Source of the DNA: Malurus cyaneus samueli
Taxonomy: Eukaryota; Chordata; Aves; Passeriformes; Maluridae
NCBI GenBank assembly: GCA_009741485.1
Contig: CM019216.1
Coordinates: 51,103,792 to 51,167,791 of the forward strand
Direction of reading: 5' to 3'
DNA: 64,000 nt
Under the pieces are notes generated by a model. It ran no database searches and had not been told where the DNA came from. It was given only the letters and a program-made list of their open reading frames with translations. Every line of letters begins with the position of its first letter. Positions within the stretch are counted from its first letter, which is position 1. This document shows positions 50,001 through 62,000 of this stretch, piece after piece. A program made the position numbers and the translations under genes.

Positions 50001-53000
50001 TGCAGAAGTTTTCTACTAAAAATAAATGTGAATGCCAATCAAGACAGTTCAAAATTTTGTATGTCTTTGATGCTGACACTATATTTTCTGAACTGTCTGT
50101 GGATGTTTGGCTGCAAACCTAAATTCTGCTAGTGCAGATAACCAGATATAACCTTACAACTTCAATAGAAAAATAAAGTTGATCATATCCCTGTCTGATC
50201 AGCTATCAAACTGATAACTAGAGGCCTCAGGACAGTGAGAAATTAGCATTTCCAGGGCTTGGAGTTGAGTGGAAAATAGCAGAGAACCCTACATACCCAT
50301 AGGGGAAAGGTTCACATGGAGCTGGATAGACAATTACTTGTTTTAAATGTAAGCACTTTTTGTGTAAACAGGCCTGGAAAAAATAACTAACATAAACAGT
50401 GAGAAATGTTGTAAGTACAGTGCTTTCTTGTCAGCAAGAAAAAGGCTGGTTAGGAAACAAATCATGTTCACGTGTGTATTATTTACATGTTTTATGTACA
50501 GGTAACAGATGATCATTAAAAACAGAGGGGATGCAATTGAAGGTCTGCTTGTCTTGTACTTGCTTGTCTTGCTCTTAGAATTGAGTTGCCCTCAATCTTA
50601 ACATGGAGTTATTTGTTCTGTAAGAAATGTTCAATATACTCTCCAGTGTACGCTTATTTAAAGTGTTGCAGAATGCTCTGACATGACCATCTGTGTCCCA
50701 TCAACACCAGTGTCTGTACTTGTCCATCCTGGATACACCACCTCATATTTTATTGAAACAACAATGCACAGAGTCAATGTCTACTCAAATTCTGTGCCAA
50801 GCTCCTAATTCATTCCCAAAGTGATCCATAAGAGGACTGGAAACTGAGCCCAAAAGAAGTTGTTTTACTTATCATAATGTCTTATTATTTTTATGAGGAC
50901 CGGTCTACTATTTTTACTTTTTTTCTGCCTTACTGCTCTGTCATTCTCCTGAGATAACAGGCATTCCTATCCAACGCTAATATGTACCAACATACAAACC
51001 TGTCCATACTGTGTGTCTAATACAACTTTATATTGATTTTAGGTCATTAGCCAACATACATTCTAAATAGTGTTTGACATGCAAACCTAAATCTAGCTGG
51101 TCACCTTTATTAGACAGACTTGGTGTAATCTTAATTAGGGTCCTGGTTCACAACTTGTCCCAAATACTATACCCAATTCTGAGTTTTAAAACTTGACCTC
51201 TGAACCATGCAATAACCTTGAACACCCAAAGAGGTTCAAATGATGATTTACGTCCTGAATGAACACCTTGTCTAACCAGATCTCATTTTAACAAAACTGA
51301 ACTACCTTATGATCCTACCTTTGTGTAGAAGAGTAGGAGAGAGAAGACTCTCGGCCAGGCACAAGAAGTATGACACATTATGCTTAGATTTATTGCTAAT
51401 ATAGTATCTAAATATTGCCAATACAGTATAAGCATATCTAAACATATTATAATCATCTTGTATTATTACAGCTAGAAATGTGCAGGTTTACACTCTTTGG
51501 CCTTACAGAATCCACAATGGCAAAGCTGCTTTAGGGTTTTATCTCTGTATGGATGTGACTGGATTTTGGTGCTTTTATTCACCTGTCCAAAAGTGAGTGT
51601 TCTACATCTTTGGGCTGGACGTACCCTGCAGGCATCCCTGCCAGGACAGGGGGATCCACCTGGAAGCTGCCTGCAGCCTGGGAGACCAATTAGTCCAGCT
51701 GGCCCAGTCACCAGCTGACCCAGTCACCTCCAGTATTTTAAACACTTGTGCAGGTTGATGTGTGCCCAAGCCAGTCAAAATCATTACAGCTCCCTGTCTC
51801 TGATATGTGTCATGATGGGAACATCCAGACAGTTCCTTCTGGAATGCTCACTTGGTGTTCTTATCTTAATACCATTTTCACTTGGTATTCTTATCTTAGG
51901 ACAAATTGCATTTCCCATCAGAGGCAATTGTAAAGGAGAGGGGGGTGTGTATGGGAAAGGGCACACTTGAAAACCTGACTAACTTATCTTAGTCACACTT
52001 TGGTAGAGAATCCAGTTATTGGGATGGAGCTGGGAGCAAGGGGTGCCACAGAGGTTCAGGCTGAAGCAAAGGTCATCCTGCTTTGCCTAAGGGAGCCAAG
52101 TACCACAAAGAAAAACACTCCTGCTCTTAATCCTGGAAGGACTGCACCCAAGTGTCACTGCCAAGGCATGAACCACTATTAGTCTGTACTGGGTAACACA
52201 GAGCTGCACACCTCACCAAACAAGGCAGAAAAGCAGCATTTGCTTGAGGATAAAATGACCCTCTTCATGCAGACACAGAAAAAGAAAAACACACTTTTCA
52301 AAATGGTGGTAAATATCATATTACTCTAGCAAAAACAACTTCATCAAAAATAATGTTTATGAGTGACAAGAAACATTTATGAGAAAAACAGTTAAACTTT
52401 GGAGTGGTTTTCCCTAAGTGAGTGCCTTTCATTTTAGAAGATAGATGACAAGTGACTACAAAAGCGTCTTAGAATTCACGGTGTGTAGGGTCTGTCTAGT
52501 TCTTCATGGCCTTACAGGACTTTTGGCTTCTTAGGAGTGAAAATCGGAAGCATCTACAACACAATGCTCTTCAGAAAGCATTCTGATTCTCCTTATTTTT
52601 CTGACATATATGGCAGAGGTGTCCTGCCTGTGTTCTTTGAAAACATCTTCCTGTCCTGAAAGTGCCAGATGAACTGAGGACTGCAGTGTAACTTTTTGTA
52701 CCCGCACCCTGCATTGGTATAGTGTCAGTCTGTATGCAGAATGATCATTCAAATTTATGATTTATTAACTGAGAACAGGAAGGATATTTCCTTCTTCCTT
52801 GTTGTTTTCTTTACTGTCGTGTATGGATCATATGGATTACTTTTCTTTCCTTTTGGTAGGGATGAAAAGAAGTATTTTTAACATGTGAGGGTCTTGATCT
52901 TGAAACAGAAAAGTCTGGGTTCTTGGTCAATGTTTATTACATTTATATCATGAGTATATGCATATAATCTAATTTTGTTGGTGAGAAATGTCCTAGAATG

Positions 53001-53084
53001 TCATAATTCATCATGTAGACTGTAAAGTATGTCAAATTAGAGCAATGATTAGGTAAAAGTAGCAAAATCAAGTGTATGAGATCA
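50001..53084. other. Intergenic stretch, no gene seen
   Basis: No exon with good splice sites and no known repeat was recognised. It contains a 30-bp-period duplication at 51848-51898 and a GC-richer block at about 51600-51730 with short internal repeats of CCAGCTG and CCCAGTCACC. Confidence 0.55.
51848..51898. repeat. Direct repeat, 21-bp units, 30-bp period
   Basis: TCACTTGGTGTTCTTATCTT(A) at 51848-51868 recurs with one change (GTATTC for GTGTTC) at 51878-51898. Local duplication. Confidence 0.65.
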
Positions 53085-53540
53085 CATCCTGTTCATTTTA
53101 GCTATTGCTGAGTAGTGCTTAAACAAACTCAGAGCCTTCTTTCTGAGTAGCATGGGGTGCCCAAGAGGGTGGAAGGGGGCAAAGCTGGGATATCAGACCC
53201 CAGCTGACTGAACAGATACCCCACACCATATGATGTTGTGCTCAGCAAATAAACCTCAGGGAAAAAAAAGGAAAGCATAGGGAATGGTCAGAGTGATGGT
53301 GTCTGTCTTCCCAAGTAGTCATGACACATGGTGGAACTCTACCTTTCTGGAAGTGGCTGAACACCTGCCTGCTAATGGTGTTCAATGGAAGTAGCAATTA
53401 AGTGAATTTGCCTTGTGTGTGTGATATTAAACTGTCTTTATCTCAACTCAAAAGTTTTCTCGTTTTTACCCTCCCTGTTCTTCCCTGCTTTCCACAGCAG
53501 GGGACAGTGTGAGTGCCTGTGTGGGGCTGAGCTGCCTGCT
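53085..53540 (+). mobile_element. Solo LTR of an avian ERVL-type element
   Basis: The order of blocks matches a common avian LTR: TTAGCTATTGCTGAGTAGTG near the start, a GGGTGCCCAAGAGGGTGG block, CCACACCATATGATGTTGTG, a decayed TATA region (about 53245-53254), GTCTTCCCAAGTAGTCATG, then the poly(A) signal ATTAAA (53426-53431) followed by CTGTCTTTATCTCAAC. No retroviral gene lies on either side, so it appears to be a solo LTR left by recombination. Boundaries are approximate; the family assignment is from memory of the pattern. Confidence 0.65.
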
Positions 53541-53995
53541 CAGATTACACAAGTGTGCTTTTTGGCACGCGGTGTGGGGCCAGAGGGTTTGAAGATAATG
53601 ACAGATTAGATAGCAATGTGCTATACTGGATTTACAGCTGTTACAGCTGTTGAAGTTATTAATTGGCAGGCTGCTGCTCTCACCAGAGGACCTGTTTGCT
53701 TTGCTCTGTGTTAGAATGGAGGGATTGTTTGTGCCCGCCATGTGCTGTAGTGCTTATCATGTTACTTTCCTGTACCTGGAAACATTTTGATAACAGCACT
53801 AGCCACGTGCCTGGGCTCACAGATGGCCTGGCCATTGCTGCTGTTCCTGTACTGCTGTGGGCATGTTGTAACTACAGTCTGAACTCTGGCTGAAGGGCCT
53901 GTGACCTTTGAATAACACCAGGCTGGAGCAGAAATACCCCTAAGTGTCTGTGGCCGTGGATAGGTCTGTAGTGGAGCAGTTACACCTCTGAATAA
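53541..53995. other. Spacer between LTR and CR1, nothing identified
   Basis: About 450 bp with short open frames on both strands. No splice-bounded exon and no repeat family was recognised. Confidence 0.5.
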
Positions 53996-54605
53996 CAGAA
54001 TCATAGAATAATTTAGGTTGGAAAAGACTGCTAAGTGCACCACTAAGTCATGTCCTTAAGCATCACATCTATGTGCCTTTTAAATGCCTTCAAGGATGGC
54101 AACTTAACCAAGTCCCATTGCTTGACAATATTTTTGAGGAAGAAATTTTTCCTAACAGCCAATCTAAACCTCTCCTGGTACAACTTGAGGCCCTTTCCTC
54201 TTGTCCTGTTACTTGTTACCTGGAAGAAGAGGCCACCTGGCTACAGCCTCCTTTCAGGAGCTGCCGAGAGTGATAAAGTTCCTTCCTAATCCTCCTTTTC
54301 TCCTGGTTAAATACCCCCTGCTCTTTCTTGTAAGACTTGTGTTCCAGACCTTTCCCCATCTCCCTCTGCGCTTCTTGGACATTCTCCAGCCCCTGAATGT
54401 CTTTCCTGTAGTGAGGGACCCAGAACTGGACACAGCACTCGAGGTGTGGCCTCACCGGTATAGAGTACAGAGGGACAATCCCTGCCCTCGATTGCTGGCC
54501 ACACTATTGCTGATACAGGCCAAGATGCCACTGGTCTTCATGGCCACCTGGGCCCAGGCTGGCTGACCCAGGTCCTTTTCTGCAGAGCAGCTTTCCAACC
54601 AAGGG
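53996..54605 (-). mobile_element. CR1 LINE fragment between MED23 and ENPP3
   Basis: Starts ACAGAATCATAGAATAATTT and GGTTGGAAAAGACTGC on the plus strand, then the full set of CR1 3' blocks up to a GTCCTTTTCTGCAGAGCAGC block (about 54585). Minus-strand words from the RT C-terminus are visible (PHLECCVQFWVPHYRKDIQG), with several frame breaks. Dead copy. Confidence 0.88.
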
Positions 54606-55090
54606 AAAGTCTGTAACCCGTGAGTAAGTCCAAACCAGCATGGCAAGGTGAGGAGTTAATGGCCATGTTAAACCTTAGAGCCTGGTTCAAAGGAAGCAGG
54701 TGTGGAAATTGTAATGTATACAATGTTTAACTCTTGTAACTCATTGTTCCTGTGTTTTATAGAAAACACCATAGCAGAAGCCGCCTGAGCAGAGGGCAAG
54801 CCCCACAGGAATCCCCGCTGGCGTGATCCAGCCTAAGCAGGTTTTGGTAGCCAATAGATCCGCACAACACACCTCCTATCCTGAGCAATCACAACAGATG
54901 GAACCCCAGTCATGGAAGAAGGGAACTCAGGGGGCCTTTTGTGGATATTTTACACAAGGGGCTTCTTGAACAAGGGAGTGAAATCTGTCTATAAATTAAA
55001 GGATGATGTGTGTTATTAATGGGGATGTGCTGGAAATGAAGGACTCAAGCATGGTGCAGGTTGTACAGAATAAGGAGATTGTACAGGTTT
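54606..55090. other. Unassigned stretch upstream of ENPP3
   Basis: Between a CR1 copy and an LTR-like fragment. No gene is visible. Its mid-repetitive look (GC-richer block near 54780-54900, then CTATAAATTAAAGG near 54990) suggests an old LTR or other repeat that I cannot name. Confidence 0.35.
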
Positions 55091-55152
55091 GGGCTGCAGT
55101 GGAGTTAATTTTATTTATACCAGCTTGTATGATATCATGGCTTGGATTTTTT
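55091..55152 (+). mobile_element. LTR 5'-end fragment (ERVL-like), tentative
   Basis: GGGCTGCAGTGGAGTTAATT, then a TTTATACCAGCTTGTATGAT block and CTTGGATTTTT resemble the opening of the same avian LTR family found at 53.1 kb. Similarity fades after 60 bp. Recognition is from memory and the piece is short. Confidence 0.4.
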
Positions 55153-55967
55153 AAATATAATTATAAACATTATAAATTTACTTACTATAAGTTGCAGCTC
55201 ATGCAGTGCTCAAATTTAGAATCCATATCTGAATCGTTACACATTCATAATCCTGGTAGGCTATGAAGGTACATTTTCATAACAGCCAATCCTTCCATTA
55301 ACCACTAAGCTGAAAAACAAATAGATTTTAAATGGTACTTAAACAGAAACTTTTTTGAAAAAAAAATTGAACTAGATTTGGCTGTATATAATTTGTTTTA
55401 TTTAGCACAGTTATAACTACTGAAAAAAAAAAAACCCGAGTAAGCAGAAAAAAAGTTGAGACAGTGATGGATTGAAAGTAAATGCGAGGAATCCTCTGAT
55501 GCTAAATAAGGGAAAGGATCTGAAAACATAGGCGTGACACAAAGCATGAAGAAACAGTCTCCTTTCATATTGGTTTCGTATATTTAACACTTTCTTTGAA
55601 GAGAAATTCTCTGGATGACAAGCTTTTAATCAAATAGTTGGGTACTTGAGTACTTTTGCATTTTATTGCTTAGCAACACATTACTTCTAATCTCCACTGA
55701 AGTGTTTGCTTAATGCAGTTCTTATCTTGAGCAGTCAGGTTCCCTGAACACAGATAATGCTTTCCAGCCTTTGACCTTTCAGAGTAGTTTTTCTGCTTGC
55801 TTTGGCTTCCTGCAAACCTAACACTGATGCAAAAGCTGAGGTCTCATTAAAAGACCTATGAGCAAAGTACCAGGAACTCCTGGAGGAGTAGCATCTCACT
55901 CGCAGCTAACCCAGCTGGGGAGGCTGAGGAAGGCAAAAGACGCAGATAAGAGGCAGATCTCGGCAAA

Positions 55968-56084
55968 ATGGAGCTTCAGGACGATCTAACCAAGGATCAC
56001 AGAGAATATTCGGAGGAGGTGTCTTTAAACCCAGAAGAATTCGTGAAGAAAAAAACCGTCTTGAAATACAAAGTCGTCTGTGCT
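55968..56084 (+). CDS. ENPP3: ENPP3 exon 1 (coding)
   Basis: Residues 1-39, from ATG in GGCAAAATGG (A at -3, G at +4) to ...KYKVVCA, donor GTAAGT. The tail is acidic ([20 protein letters not shown]) with a basic KKK and KYK stop-transfer flank before the membrane segment. No TATA box was confidently seen upstream. Confidence 0.88.
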
Positions 56085-59000
56085 GTAAGTAGGTGCTGCT
56101 CTTCAGGGCTGCTACTTTAACAGTTCTCAAATCTGCAGGATTTTCAGAAGTTTCATTGTATTTGTATAATCATTCACGGTAGCTTGGTAAGCGGTAGTTA
56201 AAATTTTACTACATAAATGCTCTAGCTTCTCTGGCAGATTTCGAAAGTTCTTCTAGTACTTATGAAGCAATTTTTTACTGGCAATTTTCACCGTACTGCA
56301 TTAACCTGACAGTTCTTTCGCACAGTGAAGGCATTGCTTCGATATTTGATTTTAGATATTGTCTTAAAACAAATGTGTTGGTGGCCAAAGCAATCACACT
56401 TCCTTTTTGCTTACTTTTGTATTTTTAAATTTGTAATTAACATCACAAAACTTTTAGGCAAGTCACTGGCAGAAAACAATAAGGAAGAAAGGTGTGGGAA
56501 AAGCCTAATGAAATGTTTTGTATAGTATTGTCAGTCCCACATCTCAAATATCGTGTCAACTCTTTACCTCTTCCCGGAGGCTTTTAGAGCGATGCATTGT
56601 AAATAATAGTGCGGCTTTTTGTTATGTTTTTAAAAATCTTCTATTGTGTCTTCTGTTTGTGACCCCAATAAATACAAACATCAAATGTGTGCATATGTTT
56701 GCAGAAGTTCTTGCACTTGTAAATTAAAATTTAGAGAAAACCACAGATACTGATTTTAGAAATGCTTGCAACTTCATTTTGAAAACAGCCCTATAAAAAA
56801 GAGTCAAGTTACTATACTTTTCAGCTCAATTGTTCATCAGAACAATTTCACATAGTGTAATTTCCTATTTAATGCTGCATTGTGCAAGGATTGTATAAAA
56901 TATGAAGGAAATACTGGAAATGGTGAAAAAAAGAAAAAAAAAAGATAAAATAGCGGACTTCTTTTTCCTAAAGTCATAAGTAAAAAACAAATCATGAGAA
57001 GCAATGTGGGAAAACTACATAACTATAAAGGAAAGCAAATTACACCTTCAGAAGGTACTTGAAAGAGTAAAGTGAGAAATTTAAGTATCCTAAAACATAT
57101 TCAGTTTTTCAAATGTGCTAGTTTTCAAATGCCTGCCTATACAAAACCAAAAATCTAAATATTGGAGGTGTAAACTGCTAATATTCCACATGCCTTATTT
57201 ATGATTTTGATAAACCTAAAACGTTAAACACTTCCTTGGCAACTTCTTCCTTACAGATTAGGCAGAGTTTTATACTCTCAAACAGTAGTTGCACTGTCTA
57301 GTAAATCATCCAGAGAACAGAGCACATGTGCTAGGAACAACTTTTCTGTGAATAAGTAGATGTAATCCTGAATTTAGTCATAGAAGTTAGCTATTGAAAG
57401 CCAGAGGATTTGAGTAGGTGTTCCCAACACTATTTCACCTTAATAATGAGTGTTACAAAATTGAAGTGTTTGTGTAAATGTTATAATAAATGCAGCATCT
57501 CATCTGCATACCTGATAGGAGTTTTTTGGATGTTACTTCAGCTGTCTCATTTCTTGAAGCAGTGAGAATATTTGCTGCTGTAATAGCTGTACCTTGATTT
57601 GTACTTTAATTTAGTATCTGTTTCTTTCAATTACAAATGCGAGCCTTAATCAAATAGAAGGGTAAAACCATAGTGGCTTTAAGTTGAAAAGTACATGCCC
57701 TGGTGATTTGGCTTATCTGTGCTCAGTGAAACAATACCTGTTAGGTTAACCTGGCTGTTATCTTCAGCTGTTATCTGCCGCTTTGGGCAATCTTTCCACA
57801 TACCCTTACTCCATCTGTCTCTGTTACCAAGTTCTCTCACCAATTTCACTTCCACTCCTTTTGAGGCACATCTCCTGTACAAAAACACGTGAGTAAGCAG
57901 CAGGAAGAAAGTAAAGCTGAGAAGGATAAAGTGTGAAGGAAGTAATTATGGCATTGCTAGTGTTTGGTGTTGCTTGAAAAAAACTGCACACCTGAGAATT
58001 GAGCAGCCCTCCCTGCTGCCACACTTCCGCCCACATTTCTGCAAGGCAGGACAGGCAGCAACAAAGATCAGGGGGTGCACATGCAGTTGTTCTCAGCTCC
58101 TTATAATTGTGATAGTCTCAGATAAGAGGCTCCGTTGCAGTAATACTGAGCATGAGGGTAACCCTCTCTCATTTCTACTGTATTTTTAACCTTAGTGTTT
58201 CCAGGAATCAGTCAGTTGATTCCTGGGAATGACAGAAGACAAAAGAAAGCTCTGAGGCAAAAATGGCATTTAAACTGGACTGGTTCATGGTGATTTCCTG
58301 TGATATGCATTTCCTTTCCCATGATTGTCTTAGCGAAGATGAAATACTGACACCACAAAATACTCGGAGAGGGTGGTCACTTTTCACAGCACCTTTGAGC
58401 CAGCATGCATTGCCCTTTGTCTTGAGAGTCTATTGAGCTGACAGAGGCTTCCTCAGCTCTCCCCCAATCTCGAAAATGTTATGCTGCTTTCTGTTATAAA
58501 GTTTCCTTGGGCTGTTTGTGTCTTTCCAATTTCCTCTAACCTTGCTAATGGGGTGACATGAGAAACTGGCACGTGGGTGGAAATTTGGCACATGCAGCCT
58601 CAATCCAGCTAAGTCTCTTAAAGAAATCCCTGTGAGCATTTCAGGTGAAAACCAAAGATAAATAAAAGCAATTACCTTTATTTGTATAGATAAAGAATTT
58701 GCAAAACAGATAAATACATTGATTACTTCCTACTAACTTTCCCCCAGCAAAGATTTCCCCAATTACGTCATTACAACTGGCCACAGGTTAAAAGTGCAGC
58801 ATTAGGGCCTCGACTTCTAAGGTTATAATTTTTGTGCTTCTCCTATCTTCAGGCTCAGAATGTCTCCAATTTTTAATGAAGAAGTCCAGAGAAAGGATTA
58901 GTTTATAAGAAATCGTGCACTGATAGAAATACTAACAATACAGTTAATTTCTAATAAACATAACAGTTTACCACAGTTGTAAATGTTGATTTCCCTGTGT

Positions 59001-62000
59001 CTCTGTGACAGGTTCTGGTGTGTGCTTTGGTGGTTGTATCCCTGGGATTAGGTTTAGGACTAGGACTGAACCGTGAAAAACAAGGTACGTTTATGATACT
59101 TTCAGCATAATTACTAATGCTCTGGATCTGCTAAAGGCTTTCAGCAAAGGCTTTTTTATAATGTAATGTAAATGATCAGTGAAAAGTCACCACCTGTGAA
59201 AATAAAGTTCTTGCATTTCTCAAGTTGGTTTGTATAAAAACTGAACACTCACAATTTATACTTGAAAAACCTATCCTAAACTACCAAGTACACTGCTGAT
59301 CTTCCAGAAGTGTGAAACCTAGTTCACAGCAGGTTTGGAAGTTTCATTACATTAATACTTTCAGAAATTTTGAGATCTGTGTTAACTTATTACATAGAAT
59401 GTATTGCAATTATTTAAACAATATTTTGTGAAAGAGGTATCATTGGATCATCCTCAGGGCTCATGCTTTGAGTAAGTATATTTGGCATAGTTCAGCTAGC
59501 CAATGCTAAAACTGATTACGATTTTCCTTTGAAAACTCAGTTTCTGTAAAACTACAGTAAAAAGGGGACAGTGGCTTGGTACTGTGGAATGTTATTTTCT
59601 AGTTAGAAAAACAAAGTAGTGTTTTAATGTCAGGGGGTCAATCTCAGTCAGAACAAAGAAACAAACCCAACACACCATCAATTAAACACTTCCTTTAGAA
59701 TTGAAACAATAGTAATCCCACACTGGAGGAGTTCAAGGAAGCACAGTCTCTTCCTCGTTCCTCATCAACATATATTGTACTTGTTTACCTAGTAGTTCAT
59801 CAAGTATTATATCCTGAAGTCATTCAATACCATGGGCTTAGCAAATAAGATGAAATGGAGTTATAATTGGTTTTTGATCATTTGAAAATCACTTTTGCTA
59901 TGCATGGAGTCTAAAAAGTGGATACTAAAGCCCAAATTTGTATGCAATCCATCCTGCAAAACCATGAACTATAATAGAATTGACCTAGTAGATAGTTATA
60001 TAATTGGCCTGAGTAGATAGTTATACCTATTCCTGTCTAGCAGTGTGAGTGGAGAAGAAAGCTGGAAATGCAGGTGCTCAGCATGGTTCAAACAGCCTTT
60101 CTGGAGTACAGAGAATGTGGACACAAGACTTGTCCATGGGGAGGCTGGTGTGGAGCTGAGAGTAATCTTTGGAGATTGTGGTTGTCTGTGGGTGTCCTCA
60201 GGAGACCCAGAGCTGTCCCTTCACCCTGCACAAAGGTGTCAGAACTGTGGTGAGGAATATATGTCTCAACTTACAATGCCAGGCTTCTCACTTGGACTCT
60301 CTTCTTTCTTTTAATTGAAACAACCAAACTTACAGATTTTTAAGGGACATTGTAATGGTAAAGTAGCAGAGATATTGCCAGAGTCCTGTGCGCACTAATA
60401 AGCTTTATGGATTGTGTCCAGATGGCTTTTTAGTGTCTCCAGGGAAGGACAAATTACTCTTACTCTTTTATCTTGGACTGAGAAATTAGCAGAGAAGATG
60501 CCAGACTCCCCTTCTTCATGCAGGCAGTGTGGGACACCCTGGCTTTGCCACCTGTGGCCCTGGTCCTGGAGGGAACTGTTGCAGAAACAGCCCTGCCCCA
60601 GGCAGTAGGCCAGCATGTTCCCAACACTGTCAGGACCTGCTGTACCCAGAGGAATTCCTACAGCTTTGCTTCCACCTTGCTGGTCCGTGTGTTAGTGACC
60701 ATACTGGAAAATGGCTAGGGAAGTGGATTTGGGAAATCATTCAGCACATTTGTCCCTGCAGCCCATATCCATACTATTTAACTGATGTGCCTGGGACAGT
60801 GTTATCCAGGCACTCAGCCTTGCTGCTTTCTCCTTCCAGTCAGCTGCAGGAAAAAGTGCAATGAGCCCCACAGGAACAGTGTGCCCGGCTGCCAGTGTGA
60901 CAGCGGCTGCAAGGAGCGCCAGGACTGCTGCTGGGACTATGAGGACACCTGCGTGGAGCCAAGTAAGTTCCCCTACAGGCAGAGCACACTGGAATCCATT
61001 TTATTTTGAATTTGTTTTTTCATGTGACAGTAATAGAAAATGGGTAATTCTCGTGTTTATGCAGATGATACACAGAAGTCACGTCACATTTCCTAGGGAG
61101 GAAAATGTGACAAAAACCACAAAATCACAGAATGATGAAGGTTGGAATGGACCACTGTAGGTCATGTAGTCCAACCTCCCTGCTCCAGCAGGGTTCTATA
61201 GCACACTGCTGAGGATGTGCTCATGAGGATTAGACTTTGCGATGTCTCCACAAAAAGAGATGTCACAACATCTCTGGGCAACCTTTCCAGCACTCTGTCA
61301 CTCTCACAGTCAAGTTGTTCTTGCTATTCAGGTGGATGTGGCAGTGTCAAGCTGCCTCTGCAGTCAGGTGGCTAGAGGACTGTAGCTTGGTGACCTGTCA
61401 GGATACAAAATCTTCATCTTTCTCAAATCAGATCCCTGCATTTTTGTCTCTTATGGATAACCAAAGCATTTGCCCTGCAAAGTTCATGGCACATGTAAAG
61501 CTGAGGATGACCATGAGCAGAAATCAGAGCTTATCTTTAATCAGGGCCCTTGAAACAACTCCATAGTGCCGGCATCCCTTGAAATTTTGAAAGTAAGGGT
61601 GTGTTTCCCAGTCAGTTGTGCTCTCCAGCCTCTTGCAGACCTTTATGCAGGCCTGGGATTGGAGGAGTCCACTCATCTTCCAGGGCACTTCCAGCCTGGT
61701 TCTGCATTGCACAAGGCTCCTCTCCAGTTACTGTCTCTGCTTTCCCAGCAGCTGCTCAGATATTTCTTCATCCTTATTGCTTTTTCTGCCCTCTTGAACC
61801 CTTACTTCTCTTTTTTTCCTCTGTGCTAGAACTCATGTATAACAGCATGAAAAAGATCAATTTGCTTCTCTTTCTCCTCTGTAAAAGAAATATGGAGTGC
61901 TTTTTTGTTGATTTATTTGTTTGGGTTTTTTTCCCCTAGATCTTCCTGGAAAGATGGAAGGCATTGAGGAAGATGGCTTTGTAAAATAAATAATTTTATG

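Noticed and set aside
60045..60720. GC-richer open frames in ENPP3 intron 2 as an extra exon
   Set aside because: Exons 2 and 3 join in frame to give the conserved protein; these frames have no matched acceptor and donor or recognisable content.
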